A DNA stretch of 64,000 nucleotides from Linderina pennispora (lineage: Eukaryota; Kickxellomycota; Kickxellomycetes; Kickxellales; Kickxellaceae), in assembly GCF_002104995.1 (NCBI RefSeq), contig NW_024468255.1, positions 620,001-684,000 of the forward strand, given 5' to 3'. Positions 17,343 to 27,135 of the stretch are shown in pieces (within the stretch, counting starts at the first letter, position 1; every line of letters starts with the position of its first letter). A program made the translations under genes and the position numbers. Below the pieces are notes generated by a model, which worked only from the letters and a program-made list of their open reading frames with translations, was not told the origin of the DNA and did no database searches.

Positions 17343-19736
17343 CTACTTTTGCTGCGAGGCAATCAGGTTCAGCGCACTGCCGGCCTTGAACCACCCGATC
17401 TGGTCAGCACTCATGGTATGGTTGCAAAGAACAGTGTGGGATTCGACAACCTTGCCGTTCTGCACGCGATCGACAATAAGCGAGACGGTCGGGGTCGACT
17501 CGGAGATATCCTTGACGCCCTCGGTGCGCACGACCAGCTCGTGTGGGTTCTTGGTAAACAGGAAGTAGTCCTCGTCGGGGCGGGCAAAAACTAGCGGCAG
17601 AACACCTTGCTTCTTCAGGTTGGTCTCGTGGATACGCGCGAACGACCGGGCCACGACCATGTTACAGCCGAGGAAGCGCGGCTGCATGGCAGCGTGCTCG
17701 CGGGCCGAGCCCTCGCCGTAGTTGTAGTCAGCAATGACCAGCCACGGCACGTTGCTGTTCTTGTATGATGTGGCCACATCGGGGATGGTGCCCTCGGCCG
17801 GCTCCAGGCCATCAATAGCATTGCGTACCCAGTTGACCTTGCCGTCCAGCGCTGCGTTGGCTGCGCCAATCAGCGTGTTGCGGGCCAGGTTCTCCAGATG
17901 GCCCTTGTACTTGAGCCACTTGCCAGCAGCCGAGATGTGGTCGGTCGTGCACTTGCCCTGCACGGTGATGAGTACACGTGTGTCCTTGAACTCCTGGCCG
18001 TCCCAGGGCTTGAATGCCTCGAGCGACTGCAGGCGCTGCGAGGTCGGCGTAATCGGGATATGCATCTCGGGCTTGTGGTCCAACAGCGGGCGGTACTCGG
18101 CGCGCCCCGCCGCATAGCCTTCTGTGGGCAGCTCGTTGCCGGCGGGCGGCTCGAGTTTGAACTGGGAGCCATCGGCGGCCGTCAGCGAGTCGGTCAGAGG
18201 GTTGAACGACAGCCGGCCGCTGAGCGCAGCGCTCAGCACCATTTCCGGCGACGTCAAAAAGTTGAGCGTATTCGGGTTGCCGTCGTTGCGTGCACGGAAG
18301 TTGCGGTTGAAGCTCGACACGATCGAGTTCATTTCGCGGTTCTTCACCACCGGGTTCTCGTCGCGGTTCCACTGGCCGATGCAGGGCCCACAGGCGTTGG
18401 CAAGGACCTTGGCGCCAATCGCCTCGAAGGCGCTCTGGATGCCGTCGCGCTCCATGGTCGCTCGGATCTGCTCGCTGCCGGGGCTGACCAGGAACTCGGT
18501 GCCCTCAGCCACCCTGATGCCGTGCTTCGAGGCCTGGCGAGCCAGCGATGCGGCGCGCGACAGGTCCTGGTACGACGAGTTCGTGCATGAGCCAATAAGA
18601 GCCGCACTGACCTTGTCGGTCCATCCCTCCTTGGCCACCTGGTCCGACATCTTGGACCGCGCGGTGTACAGGTCTGGCGTGAACGGACCGTTGTAGCCCG
18701 GCTCAAGCTTGTCCAGGTCGATCTCGACAATCTGATCGTAGTACTTTGCGGGGTCAGCCTTGACTTGAGTGTCGGCGCTGAGGTACGCTGCCTGCTGGGC
18801 ATTTGCGGCCTCAGCAATATCGGCACGCTGTGTGGCGCTCAAGTAGCGTCTCATCGACGCCGTATACGGGAATACCGATGTGGTAGCTCCAATTTCAGCA
18901 CCCATGTTGCAGATTGTGGCCATGCCCGTGCATGACAGCGAGTCAACGCCTTCGCCAAAATACTCAACAATATAGCCGGTCCCGCCACGCACCGACAGCT
19001 GGCCAGCCAGGTTCAGAATCACATCCTTGGGGCTGCCCCACGGATTCATCTTGCCCTTCAGATGCACGCCCAGCACGCGTGGTGCCTTGAGCTCCCACGG
19101 AATAGCTGCCATGGCATCGACAGCGTCGGCACCACCAACGCCAATGGCCAGCATGCCGAGGCCGCCAGCATTGGGCGTGTGCGAGTCAGTTCCCAGCATC
19201 AGCGTGCCGGGTGCCGCGTAGTTTTCCAGGACAAGCTGGTGGATGATACCGCTTCCGGGCTTCCAGAACGCAATGCCGTACTTTTGCGACGCCGCCTGCA
19301 AAAACTCGTAGATCTCGCGGCTCGTCTGCCAGCTGCGCGCAACGTCCTTGTCGGCTCCCTCGTATGCCTCCACCAGATGATCGCAGTGGATCGATGTGGG
19401 CACTGCCGTCTGCGGCATGCCTGACAGCATGAACTGCAGAATCGCCATCTGTGCCGACGCGTCCTGCATGGCTACTCGGTCTGGCGACAGCTTCAGATAC
19501 GTCTCGCCTGGCACCGGCGCGCTGGACATGGCCGACACGTCGTGCAGGTGGGCGTACAGGATCTTCTGCGCAAGTGTCAGGGGCTTGTTCTCGAGTATTG
19601 TCGAGCGGGCCTTGCCTAGCCGCTCGTTGAAGAGCGCGTAGTTGGGCACTGAGGCACGTGGCTGCGGGCCGGTCGAGGCAGCGCCAGATGCATACCGCCG
19701 GGTGATGTTGCGAAGCGCAGGATGTTGCCGTAGCAT
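17343..19736 (-). CDS. ACO2: Mitochondrial aconitase, Aco2 type
   Basis: 797 aa with a mitochondrial presequence (MLRQHPALRNITRRYASGA). Converts citrate to isocitrate through a [4Fe-4S] cluster. Cluster cysteines are present: IGSCTNSSYQDL near residue 383, and ANACGPCIGQW with two Cys near 447 and 450. The substrate-binding GSAREHAAMQPRFLG segment in the C-terminal swivel domain is intact. Details fit yeast Aco2 and filamentous AcoB better than Aco1: SPDRVAMQDASAQMAILQF, LSCTGMATICNMGAEIG, GQWNR instead of GQWDR, and NFRARNDGN. Aco2 enzymes are credited with homocitrate dehydration in fungal lysine synthesis. Its presence says nothing about a separate Aco1 elsewhere in the genome. Full length, single exon. 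Confidence 0.92.
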   Translation of the reverse strand: MLRQHPALRNITRRYASGAASTGPQPRASVPNYALFNERLGKARSTILENKPLTLAQKILYAHLHDVSAMSSAPVPGETYLKLSPDRVAMQDASAQMAILQFMLSGMPQTAVPTSIHCDHLVEAYEGADKDVARSWQTSREIYEFLQAASQKYGIAFWKPGSGIIHQLVLENYAAPGTLMLGTDSHTPNAGGLGMLAIGVGGADAVDAMAAIPWELKAPRVLGVHLKGKMNPWGSPKDVILNLAGQLSVRGGTGYIVEYFGEGVDSLSCTGMATICNMGAEIGATTSVFPYTASMRRYLSATQRADIAEAANAQQAAYLSADTQVKADPAKYYDQIVEIDLDKLEPGYNGPFTPDLYTARSKMSDQVAKEGWTDKVSAALIGSCTNSSYQDLSRAASLARQASKHGIRVAEGTEFLVSPGSEQIRATMERDGIQSAFEAIGAKVLANACGPCIGQWNRDENPVVKNREMNSIVSSFNRNFRARNDGNPNTLNFLTSPEMVLSAALSGRLSFNPLTDSLTAADGSQFKLEPPAGNELPTEGYAAGRAEYRPLLDHKPEMHIPITPTSQRLQSLEAFKPWDGQEFKDTRVLITVQGKCTTDHISAAGKWLKYKGHLENLARNTLIGAANAALDGKVNWVRNAIDGLEPAEGTIPDVATSYKNSNVPWLVIADYNYGEGSAREHAAMQPRFLGCNMVVARSFARIHETNLKKQGVLPLVFARPDEDYFLFTKNPHELVVRTEGVKDISESTPTVSLIVDRVQNGKVVESHTVLCNHTMSADQIGWFKAGSALNLIASQQK

Positions 19737-20156
19737 TATTTGCTTTGTGGGCTCTGAAAAAGCTGTAGAAGACTATTTTTGTGCGTGGTTTCAGAGATAA
19801 GATGCGCGTCTGGTACCTTGGACTGCTCGTTGCACATAGCCGATCCAATTCGGGCCACAGACTCCCGTTATCATGGCCCCATGTAAGTGACTCACTCGGC
19901 CATGTGTGTCTGTCGGGCTTCAGGGAGTCGATCTTGGGCAGCTGGGCCGATTATCTCCGATGGCCAGCATCAAATCAAACGATCAATCACCAGATCGGCG
20001 CACAGTTTTTTTTTTCTGCGCTGCTGCCCACGCCTTGCCCAGATTCGGCATAAATGCGTTGCCTCTGCGCGAAAGCGATCCGTTTCCTCCTCTTACTATT
20101 TTTCGTCGCGTATTCGCATCCATCACCGGTCCGAACGAATCCAAGGAAAATTAAAA
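19737..20156. other. Divergent promoter region of ACO2 and RPL8
   Basis: 420 nt. It contains a T10 tract near 20006-20015, of the type that often lies upstream of ribosomal protein genes, and a pyrimidine-rich leader before the RPL8 ATG. No gene recognised. Confidence 0.45.
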
Positions 20157-21522
20157 ATGGCCCCCCAGAAGTCGTCCAAGAAGAAGGTTGCTCCTCTGCC
20201 CTACAACGTCAAGTCGTCGAAGGGTGCCTCGACCAAGAAGTCGGACCCGCTCTTTGAGCGCCGCCCTCGCTCGTTCGGCATCGGCCAGGACATCCAGCCG
20301 AAGAAGGACCTGTCGCGCTACGTCAAGTGGCCGCAGTACGTCCGCCTGCAGCGCCAGCGCAAGATCCTGCGCATGCGCCTGAAGGTCCCCCCTGCTCTGA
20401 ACCAGTTCACCCAGACCCTGGACCGCAACACCGCCGTCCAGCTGTTCAAGCTCCTGGCCAAGTACCGCCCCGAGACCAAGCAGGAGAAGCGCGCTCGTCT
20501 GACCGCCCAGGCCGAGAAGGTCGCCGCCGGTGAGAAGGCCGCCGAGACCGAGAAGCCCGTGGTCGTCAAGTACGGTATCAACCACATCACCTCGCTGGTT
20601 GAGTCCAAGAAGGCCCAGCTCGTTGTCATCGCCGCCGATGTCGACCCCATCGAGGTAAGAACCTGAAATTTCGTTGCTATGGGACGAGGCTGCGCCAGCA
20701 ATGGCCAGCTTCAGTAGTGCATTCCACAACACTTCCTCCAGGCCTCGCCCTGCCTTCCTCACTCTTGTGGATGGGACGGGCGTCCTGAGCCGTGCTTGCG
20801 AAATGTGCAATGACCCCCATTTCATGACCAAATGCCTCGGCCATTCCGTGGCCTTGAGGACGAAAGCAAAGAGCGCATCGCCTGGTGTGCTCTTTTAGTA
20901 GTCGCGGGCCCCTCTTCCTCCCTTCTGGGCGGCGGAAGGGCAGCCCGTGTCTGCAATGACCCCCTTCTCGTCTCCCACCAGGGAAGCCCGAATTCGGGTT
21001 TCGCTGCGTGCTGGGGCTTGATGCACATGGTCATAGTTGTCTTGCTTTTCGATCGTTTGGGCGTGCTTGGGTTTTGTTGCTCGTTTGTGTCGCATAGCGC
21101 AGCCAGGACGTCGCAGTTGTTCACTTGGGTGGTGGAGTGCAGCGAGCACGCCCGCCGGGAAGGTAAGCAGATGGTAGAAACTCTTTTCCTAACTCCTTGT
21201 CATGTGTTCTGTCTAGATCGTCGTCTGGCTGCCCGCCCTCTGCCGCAAGATGGGTGTCCCCTACTGCATTGTCAAGGGTAAGGCCCGCCTCGGCACCGTT
21301 GTCCACCAGAAGACCGCCACTGCCCTGGCTCTTGTCGACGTCAAGGCCGAGGACAAGTCTTCGCTTGCTGCTCTTGTGTCGGCTGTCAACGCCAACTTCA
21401 CCGAGAAGTCGGACGAGATCCGCCGCACCTGGGGTGGAGGTGTCATGGGCGCCAAGTCGCAGGCCAAGACCGCCAAGAAGGAGGCCGCTATTGCCCGCGA
21501 GATCGCTGCCGCCAAGATCTAA
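20157..21522 (+). CDS. RPL8: 60S ribosomal protein eL8 (L7a), two exons
   Basis: CDS joins 20157-20654 and 21217-21522 (267 aa, normal length). The exon junction falls after DPIE and continues [13 protein letters not shown], exactly the conserved eL8 order. Donor GAG|GTAAGA, branch CCTAAC near 21189 and acceptor GTCTAG are all consensus. The N-terminal part is basic ([16 protein letters not shown]); the L7Ae RNA-binding fold spans roughly residues 115-215 ([20 protein letters not shown], then [14 protein letters not shown]). A component of the large ribosomal subunit. The 562-nt intron is unusually long and has an extra donor-like site at 21164. Confidence 0.95.
20655..21216 (+). other. Long intron of RPL8 with internal donor-like site
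   Basis: 562 nt. It contains AAG|GTAAGC at 21164, which with the same branch and acceptor would define a 53-nt intron, and two exact copies of TGCAATGACCCCC (20806-20818 and 20952-20964). I looked for C/D and H/ACA snoRNA boxes and found no convincing set. Confidence 0.7.
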
Positions 21523-21639
21523 GCGTCTGCTGCCCAGTAACCTTGTCTTGTCGCCGTCGTTTCTCAATAAAACCCGGCTGGCATGCCTAACAGAACCTAG
21601 TGAAGAATGTCTTGTAAAATATAACCTCCTGAAAGAGTT

Positions 21640-24600
21640 CTACGACAGGTCGAATCCAGCCCCAGACTCAATAGCCGTGACGAGCTTCTCGCGCAGGACG
21701 CCGCGGGAGCTGTAGATCGGGAGCTTCAGCAGGTTGACGCAGGTCGATGCACTGGGCAGCCGCGCATTCTGCTCCTCCGACGGCCGGAGAATCAGGCCGG
21801 TGTTTTCGCCGCCGTCATCGCTGCTGCGAATGCAGAACCTGGGCGTGAGCTCTCCAAAGCCCAGCAGCGGCGGGCGCTCGCAGCTGGTCGCAAACCTGCA
21901 CAGCTCGCTGCGCTGGCGCTCAGTCAGGTCGTGCTCGACGACGCTCCAGAAGTTGACAATAGTCGGGTGCTTCGTGGCAGCCGCCTTGTAGGCGCCCTCG
22001 TACACGGTGTTGCGCTTCCAGTCGTCGATGTCGATGGCATTGGCGTTGCCGCACAGCAGGTGCGAGAGCTCCAGCGGCGACGCAAACAGGAGCGTGAGCC
22101 ACACGGGCGGAATCACAGAGTGCAGGCCGGCGACGAAGGCGTTGACTGGCGCGTCGATCTGCTTGACCAGCCGGTACTGCGCCACCAGGTCCACATACAG
22201 GAGCCGGTTTTGCGAGGTGACCTTGAGCCGGTCGCCACGCGGAACCAGGGGCACTGTGCGCGTCTTGCCGTTGCGCGTGCTGCCGGTGATCGTGAAGTCC
22301 AGGCCAAAGACCTGGTAGATTTCGTCCTCATCGCTGTCGTCGTCGTCCGACTGCTGTGTGGCATCGCCGACTGGGTAGTTCTTGAGATTGACTAGGCCGC
22401 GGTACAGGTCCTCGTCGAGGGTCGGCAGGTCGTTGAAGCCCGGCAGCTGGTTCATCCAGCGGATCAAGAAGAACAGCGCGAACGGCGCATCCACCAGCAC
22501 ACCCTCGTACAATGCCTTGCCGATCACAGCGCCCAGGAACCTCAGCTTGTCGAGCGTCAGTATGCGCTGCTCTGCGTCATCCAGGGCACTGGGGCTTGGA
22601 TAAATGTTGTTCTGCGGTGTTGTGTTGAACAGTCCGAGCTTGGGATCAAATGCCTCGCGGACGAGGCTCGTCAGAAACTCCTTGAACACGCCGCCACCGT
22701 CAATGCCCGCCTCGGGCATCCCGTACCGGTCGATGAACTCGATGTGCATGCGCCGCTTGAAGTTGTCGCTGCGGCTCAGCCGGTTGTCTGGATTGGTGCC
22801 AGGAGCCGGCAGCACCGGGCCGAATCCAAACGGATCCTCGGCCACCTGCTCGTCGCTGCGCCGCTGCTCAAATTCCTCGTCGGCAGCTTCGCCATCCAAG
22901 CCCAGCATTCCGTCCAGGGGTCCGAACCCGGTGCGCATTGCCTGCCGGAACCGCTCAGCCGGACTCAGCTGCGGCCGGGGCGCCACCGGGTCGTCGTCCA
23001 TGCCATGCACTGGCCTTCCACTCAGCACTGGATACAGCGCGCGGAACCCGTCGTTGAAGATGCTCCCGCGCCTGACAGTAGCCCGGGCCACCGCCATCAT
23101 ACCCATTGGCGATGCGTGGATGGCACTGCCCAGGCTCCCAAGCCCGAGTCGCCCGCGGTCCTTGTTGACTAGCGCATGGAACAGTCGCACGCGGTCGTTG
23201 AACGGCACAACAAACGGGATGTAGCGAAGGATAGCCACACGGGGCGCCAGCATCGACGAGTCGGTGCGCTGCCGCCGGTTGCGCGCCAGCCCAGAATACG
23301 TGCTGACCAGCCAGTCAAGCCGCCCGCTGCGCCGGGGCCCAATGGCAGGAGCCAGGGCTGCCGAATTGTCTTCACTGTCAGAGCTCATTTCCTCGTCGCT
23401 GTCCGACTCGTCGTCACTGTCGTTCTCGTCACCGCCATCAAGCGACGCAGGGTCGGCATCGAACGCCGGATCCTCAACCACGCGGTCCGCAAACGACGAC
23501 ATATCCAAGAGGCTGGGCGGCACGAGCCAGAACCCCTCTTCCACGAATGGATGGCGCGTGTCGCGGGTAAACAGCTGCCGCGTCAGATCCGTTGCTGTAT
23601 CGCGGACTCGGGTCAGATCCCCGTCGGTGGTCTGCGACCAGTGCAGACAGAACGCAATATTGCGACACACCCTTGCAATCGTCTTGATGTCAGCGACCGG
23701 CAGCGACATGTTCTGTCGGAACAGCTCGTCATCCCCCAGTGTCTGCAGCTGGTGGTTCAGCACCTCGCATAGCAGCTGGAATGACACCAGGTTGTGTGCA
23801 CGGATCGTGTCGATTTTGACCCGGTCGCCGGCAAAGTGCTCGAGGAAAAGCTGGTCATGGATGCATGAGCGCCAGCCAACTGTCCGCACATCTACAGCCT
23901 GCAGGAGATTGTCAAGCACAGCATTACGCACAGTGTTGCCCCACCTCTGAATGAACACGAGAAGCAGCTCTTGCGCCTCACTTGCGATACTGGATGGGAC
24001 TTTGGAGCTGCACGCACGCACTAGCATCTCGAGGATCTGGACCGAGAACACACTATGCAGCCACCGCAAAGCATTCACATCTACTGACTTGGCCACAGCC
24101 AATTTGCCCGCCGCTGAGCCATGCTTCGCCTTGACTTCAAACAGCTCGCCATTAGGGATCAGCCGTGCGCATGCAGCACATGCCCGGACAAACGACTCTG
24201 ATAGCACCGATACCGTCTTTTCTCGCGCAATATGTGGTAGCAGGAACGCCGTCAGGTTGCCTAACATGCTGGTAGCCAGAAGCGATGCTTGCCATACCGT
24301 GTCGCTCGATGCTGCAGCAGCAAACGCACCAGTCGGCAGGCGCTTGATTTCCTCGTGCTCGCGCTCCATGATTGCCTGCACCTGGCTAGCGACCCCTGCC
24401 CATGGAATGCGGCTCTTGGTGAACGTGGTGACGCCGTGCACGCCGATTCTGTTGGGAAGGCCCGGAACCCCCATCACTGAACGAGTAAACTTGGGCACTG
24501 CCAGCTCCTGCATGCCACTTACTTCGAATGGCAGCACCAGCAGCTGGGCCGCAATGCCTACTCCATTGCTCGACGACCTGCGCTCAGGGCCAGAAATGTA

Positions 24601-25221
24601 TCCCACCAAGTACTCGTACAGGCCCTTGTGCTGTATCAGGTTCCGCAATACCAGACGCTCGGTGCGGGACCCGGTCCCTGTTAAGCACGCGCTGAGCAGC
24701 GACTTTAGCACCATATCGTCAGCAGGAAGATCCGCAGCCGGCACTGTCATTGCAGATTTCAGCAGCCACGCCAGCAGCACTGCCCACTCCTGCTCACTGG
24801 GCAACCCCGCCGCACTCTCAGCTCCAATAATATGCCTGTATTCCAGCGACGAATTGCCAAACAGCCACTCAAGCACCCTGCAAAGCGAAGCAATATCCTC
24901 TTGGCTGCACCGGTTGAAGTACGCAGCAAAATCTGCCAGCCGCGCGTACGTCATCGCACGATCCTGCTGCTTGTTAATCTGCCAAAAGTCCCAGGTCTCA
25001 CGCATGTGCTGCCGCCACAGCTCTGTTGCCCGCGTCCCACGCCAGAATTTTTGTATAGTCAGCGCTGCCTGCTGCCGGTGCCGCTCTACCTCGCGCTTCT
25101 GCCGCTCCTCCTGCGCTTTGAGCAAGGTTGCCTGTGCATTTGAGCGCTTGGGGTCGTTCCGCCGGTTGCCGCCCAGGTTTATATTGCGCTGCCGCTTAAA
25201 GTCGCCCTGGAAGCTGAACAT
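21640..25221 (-). CDS. HUL5: HECT E3 ubiquitin ligase, Hul5/UBE3C type
   Basis: 1193 aa from the ATG at 25221; two codons upstream the frame has only GTG. The N-terminus is diagnostic of Hul5/UBE3C: MFSFQGDFKRQRNINLGG, then a helical stretch with an IQ-like motif (AALTIQKFWRGTRATELW). A long helical middle holds an acidic block (DDESDSDEEMSSDSED). The HECT domain covers about the last 370 residues (FIDRYGMPEAGIDGGGVFKE through to the end), with the thioester cysteine in STCVNLLKLP near residue 1161. It ends GFDLS, without the late aromatic seen in some HECTs. Hul5 extends ubiquitin chains at the proteasome and acts on misfolded proteins. Single exon. Confidence 0.93.
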   Translation of the reverse strand: MFSFQGDFKRQRNINLGGNRRNDPKRSNAQATLLKAQEERQKREVERHRQQAALTIQKFWRGTRATELWRQHMRETWDFWQINKQQDRAMTYARLADFAAYFNRCSQEDIASLCRVLEWLFGNSSLEYRHIIGAESAAGLPSEQEWAVLLAWLLKSAMTVPAADLPADDMVLKSLLSACLTGTGSRTERLVLRNLIQHKGLYEYLVGYISGPERRSSSNGVGIAAQLLVLPFEVSGMQELAVPKFTRSVMGVPGLPNRIGVHGVTTFTKSRIPWAGVASQVQAIMEREHEEIKRLPTGAFAAAASSDTVWQASLLATSMLGNLTAFLLPHIAREKTVSVLSESFVRACAACARLIPNGELFEVKAKHGSAAGKLAVAKSVDVNALRWLHSVFSVQILEMLVRACSSKVPSSIASEAQELLLVFIQRWGNTVRNAVLDNLLQAVDVRTVGWRSCIHDQLFLEHFAGDRVKIDTIRAHNLVSFQLLCEVLNHQLQTLGDDELFRQNMSLPVADIKTIARVCRNIAFCLHWSQTTDGDLTRVRDTATDLTRQLFTRDTRHPFVEEGFWLVPPSLLDMSSFADRVVEDPAFDADPASLDGGDENDSDDESDSDEEMSSDSEDNSAALAPAIGPRRSGRLDWLVSTYSGLARNRRQRTDSSMLAPRVAILRYIPFVVPFNDRVRLFHALVNKDRGRLGLGSLGSAIHASPMGMMAVARATVRRGSIFNDGFRALYPVLSGRPVHGMDDDPVAPRPQLSPAERFRQAMRTGFGPLDGMLGLDGEAADEEFEQRRSDEQVAEDPFGFGPVLPAPGTNPDNRLSRSDNFKRRMHIEFIDRYGMPEAGIDGGGVFKEFLTSLVREAFDPKLGLFNTTPQNNIYPSPSALDDAEQRILTLDKLRFLGAVIGKALYEGVLVDAPFALFFLIRWMNQLPGFNDLPTLDEDLYRGLVNLKNYPVGDATQQSDDDDSDEDEIYQVFGLDFTITGSTRNGKTRTVPLVPRGDRLKVTSQNRLLYVDLVAQYRLVKQIDAPVNAFVAGLHSVIPPVWLTLLFASPLELSHLLCGNANAIDIDDWKRNTVYEGAYKAAATKHPTIVNFWSVVEHDLTERQRSELCRFATSCERPPLLGFGELTPRFCIRSSDDGGENTGLILRPSEEQNARLPSASTCVNLLKLPIYSSRGVLREKLVTAIESGAGFDLS

Positions 25222-26363
25222 TTCCACTACCCGTACCTGTAATTTCTATGAATTTGAATAATTGCTGGAAAAAAAAAAAAGAAACGCGGGAAGCGGGGCT
25301 GTGGTTTGAACGCTGCTTTTGCCCGATGACACCTTTGCACACAAAAAGCCTACAGTGGATGTGCTGGTGACGTGCGAGCCGCGAGCTGCAATACTTTCAG
25401 CTCGCTTTGCAGCTGTGAGCGATTTGTTTCGATGCCAAGTAGAGTAGCATTAGCCAGTATCGGTATGCGTTCTCGGGATGATGGTAGCGTGCATTCACAA
25501 GGGCCAGACAAAGCGCATGGCTGATTCGGTATCGCCGCAGCTGCAGCACCCAGGCACCAGCTTTCCAGACTGTATGCGAAGACTACTGGTTGTTACCCGA
25601 CTTGACAGCTGGCCCAGGCGAGCAAACCATGGCCAATCGTTGGTGCACTTCCTCATATCGCATTCCGCTGCGTCTTCGGCAAGCGCCCCGTGTGGTGATC
25701 ACAAGGTATCTGACACACTCTACCACCTCGACTCAGGGATGGCGATGCTGCGGCCAAGCAACGCCTTCTTTATGGCACCAGTGCAACTTCGTCATGAGTC
25801 AACAGTGGAAATGGCAGCATTTCAAGGGGAAAGGCAAATGGCTGGTGATCCCGCCTGTGTACCAGTCACACTCAGTGGCCCAGCTGCGCACCAAGAAAGT
25901 TCCCCAGAAAATACCGCTCGCTGACTCCATTACCAGGAACTCACAGCGCATCCCTAGATAAGGTAATGCTGAGGATTCCCTATCGTCCAAAACAAGCCAC
26001 TGGGTATGGCCGCAGCACAGCGCCAAAAACCAAGAAGGCAGTCCAGGAAAGCCCAGCCCACTGGATTTGTAAGCGGGAAAAATAACGCACAATCCACCAT
26101 GAAAATTATGCATATTTCCTGCAAGTTGCCTTCCGTGGTTGACTGGCCATACTCACTCATGTATGAACATCTTTTTTTCGACCAGCGGATGGGCACGGGG
26201 CTACCAGTGACAAATACATTGAGCCAGCAGGGGGTATATAAGGGCGTGCTCAGGACTCCATCGCATCAGGCCGTCTCTTTCATCAGTACACAAAACAACA
26301 CTACTCTTTGATACAGCTACATCGCCAACAACACCTCCCTTTATTAAAACTACGTCAACAACA
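25222..26363. other. Divergent intergenic region
   Basis: 1.1 kb. An A-rich run at 25267-25281 lies by the HUL5 start. Several short overlapping ORFs on both strands (25478-26196) show no family resemblance. The TATA box at 26235 belongs to the orphan at 26364. Confidence 0.45.
26235..26241 (+). promoter_or_regulatory. TATA box of the orphan gene at 26364
   Basis: TATATAA, 129 nt before the ATG, in a GC-rich flank (ggggtatataagggcg) that makes it stand out. The leader after it is A/C-rich without an upstream ATG near the start. Confidence 0.6.
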
Positions 26364-26606
26364 ATGGCATTCCTCTTCAGAACCTCTTCTCGCCAGTCGG
26401 ATCGGACTCTGTACAGCGCCGATGCTGCACCCACATCCGCCAAGAACAATGCCACTCCCAGCAGGCACTCCAACCAGAGCAGCAGCATCAGCACCATTGG
26501 CGAGGCAACAATTCTCGGTCAGAAGGTGCCTGAGAACGGACTCCAGTACGGCAGCATAACGCTGGCCCCATTCAAGCAGAACAACACTGCCATCATGTTC
26601 CTGTGA
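26364..26606 (+). CDS. Orphan Ser/Asn-rich small protein
   Basis: 80 aa. Begins MAFLFRTSSRQSDRTLYSAD, has a Ser-rich centre (SRHSNQSSSISTIGEA) and a hydrophobic last four residues. No domain, signal peptide or clear homologue. It is supported by a strong TATA box at a typical distance, a clean leader and a stop followed by a T-rich 3' region. It may encode a small stress- or stage-induced protein; that is a guess from the promoter type. A random ORF is the alternative. Confidence 0.45.
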   Translation: MAFLFRTSSRQSDRTLYSADAAPTSAKNNATPSRHSNQSSSISTIGEATILGQKVPENGLQYGSITLAPFKQNNTAIMFL

Positions 26607-26832
26607 AAGGAGCCAATCTATTCTTTTCTTTTCTGTAACATTAGCTAATGAACATACTTTTCCAAAGCCTCCAAACACCCGGAACAGATCCCAGCAAGAG
26701 TTTGTGTAGCGCATGTTGGTGACCCCATATCACGCTGGCCGCATATGACGATCACGAAAATTGCCCGGCCAGTCTTTCGGACAGGCCTGTTCAGAGCATC
26801 TCAATCTTACAAATACGTTTACTTGGTTCATC

Positions 26833-27039
26833 ATGTCGCAGAAACAAGGCATGGCCGCGGGCGATCTACAGGCTGACAAAACACCGTCTGCCAGGGGCAC
26901 AGCCGATATGCTGCGGGAGCTGCAGACCAAGCTGGAAACCTACGACAACCTGGAGCAAGAAATCGCCAAGCTCGCCCAAGAGCAAAAAACGTTGGAGAAC
27001 TACGTCGCCAATATGATGTCGTCCACTGTGTTTACATAA
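26833..27039 (+). CDS. SLO1: Short coiled-coil protein, SCOC/Slo1 family
   Basis: 68 aa from the ATG at 26833; the open frame upstream starts with TTG. A single coiled coil covers residues 25-60 (MLRELQTKLETYDNLEQEIA) and ends LENYVANMMSSTVFT. That end corresponds to the conserved tail of SCOC/UNC-69 (QYIENLMSxSSVF). The family (DUF2205) binds Arl-type GTPases at the Golgi; yeast Slo1 interacts with Arl3. The N-terminal 20 residues are polar and variable, as in other members. Intronless. Assignment rests on the C-terminal signature and length. Confidence 0.75.
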   Translation: MSQKQGMAAGDLQADKTPSARGTADMLRELQTKLETYDNLEQEIAKLAQEQKTLENYVANMMSSTVFT

Positions 27040-27104
27040 GTACGAGAGGAGCGGGGAGGGGTGTTCGGCCAAAAGGGAGCAAACGCGAATCGCACACCTT
27101 TTCT

Positions 27105-27135
27105 GGGCTGCGCCCTGTGTTTTTGTGCGCAGCCC
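27105..27135 (+). other. Perfect 9-bp stem hairpin downstream of SLO1
   Basis: GGGCTGCGC (27105-27113) pairs perfectly with GCGCAGCCC (27127-27135) around a 13-nt T/G-rich loop. It lies 66 nt after the SLO1 stop, so in its 3' UTR or in the spacer before the next gene. It may be a 3'-end or mRNA-stability element. Confidence 0.7.

Noticed and set aside
17343-19736. Calling the aconitase a homoaconitase (Lys4)
   Set aside because: The length, presequence and conserved segments fit mitochondrial aconitases of Aco2 type.
20655-21216. snoRNA inside the RPL8 intron
   Set aside because: Only isolated CTGA-like and TGATG-like words, in the wrong order and without a terminal stem.
23951-25261. 436-codon open frame on + opposite HUL5
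   Set aside because: Antisense shadow; Ser/Cys-rich translation without family, while the - strand encodes an unmistakable Hul5.
25478-26196. Overlapping 80-150-codon frames between HUL5 and the 80-aa orphan
   Set aside because: Both strands open in several frames at once, with no similarity or promoter; typical of chance in moderately GC-rich DNA.
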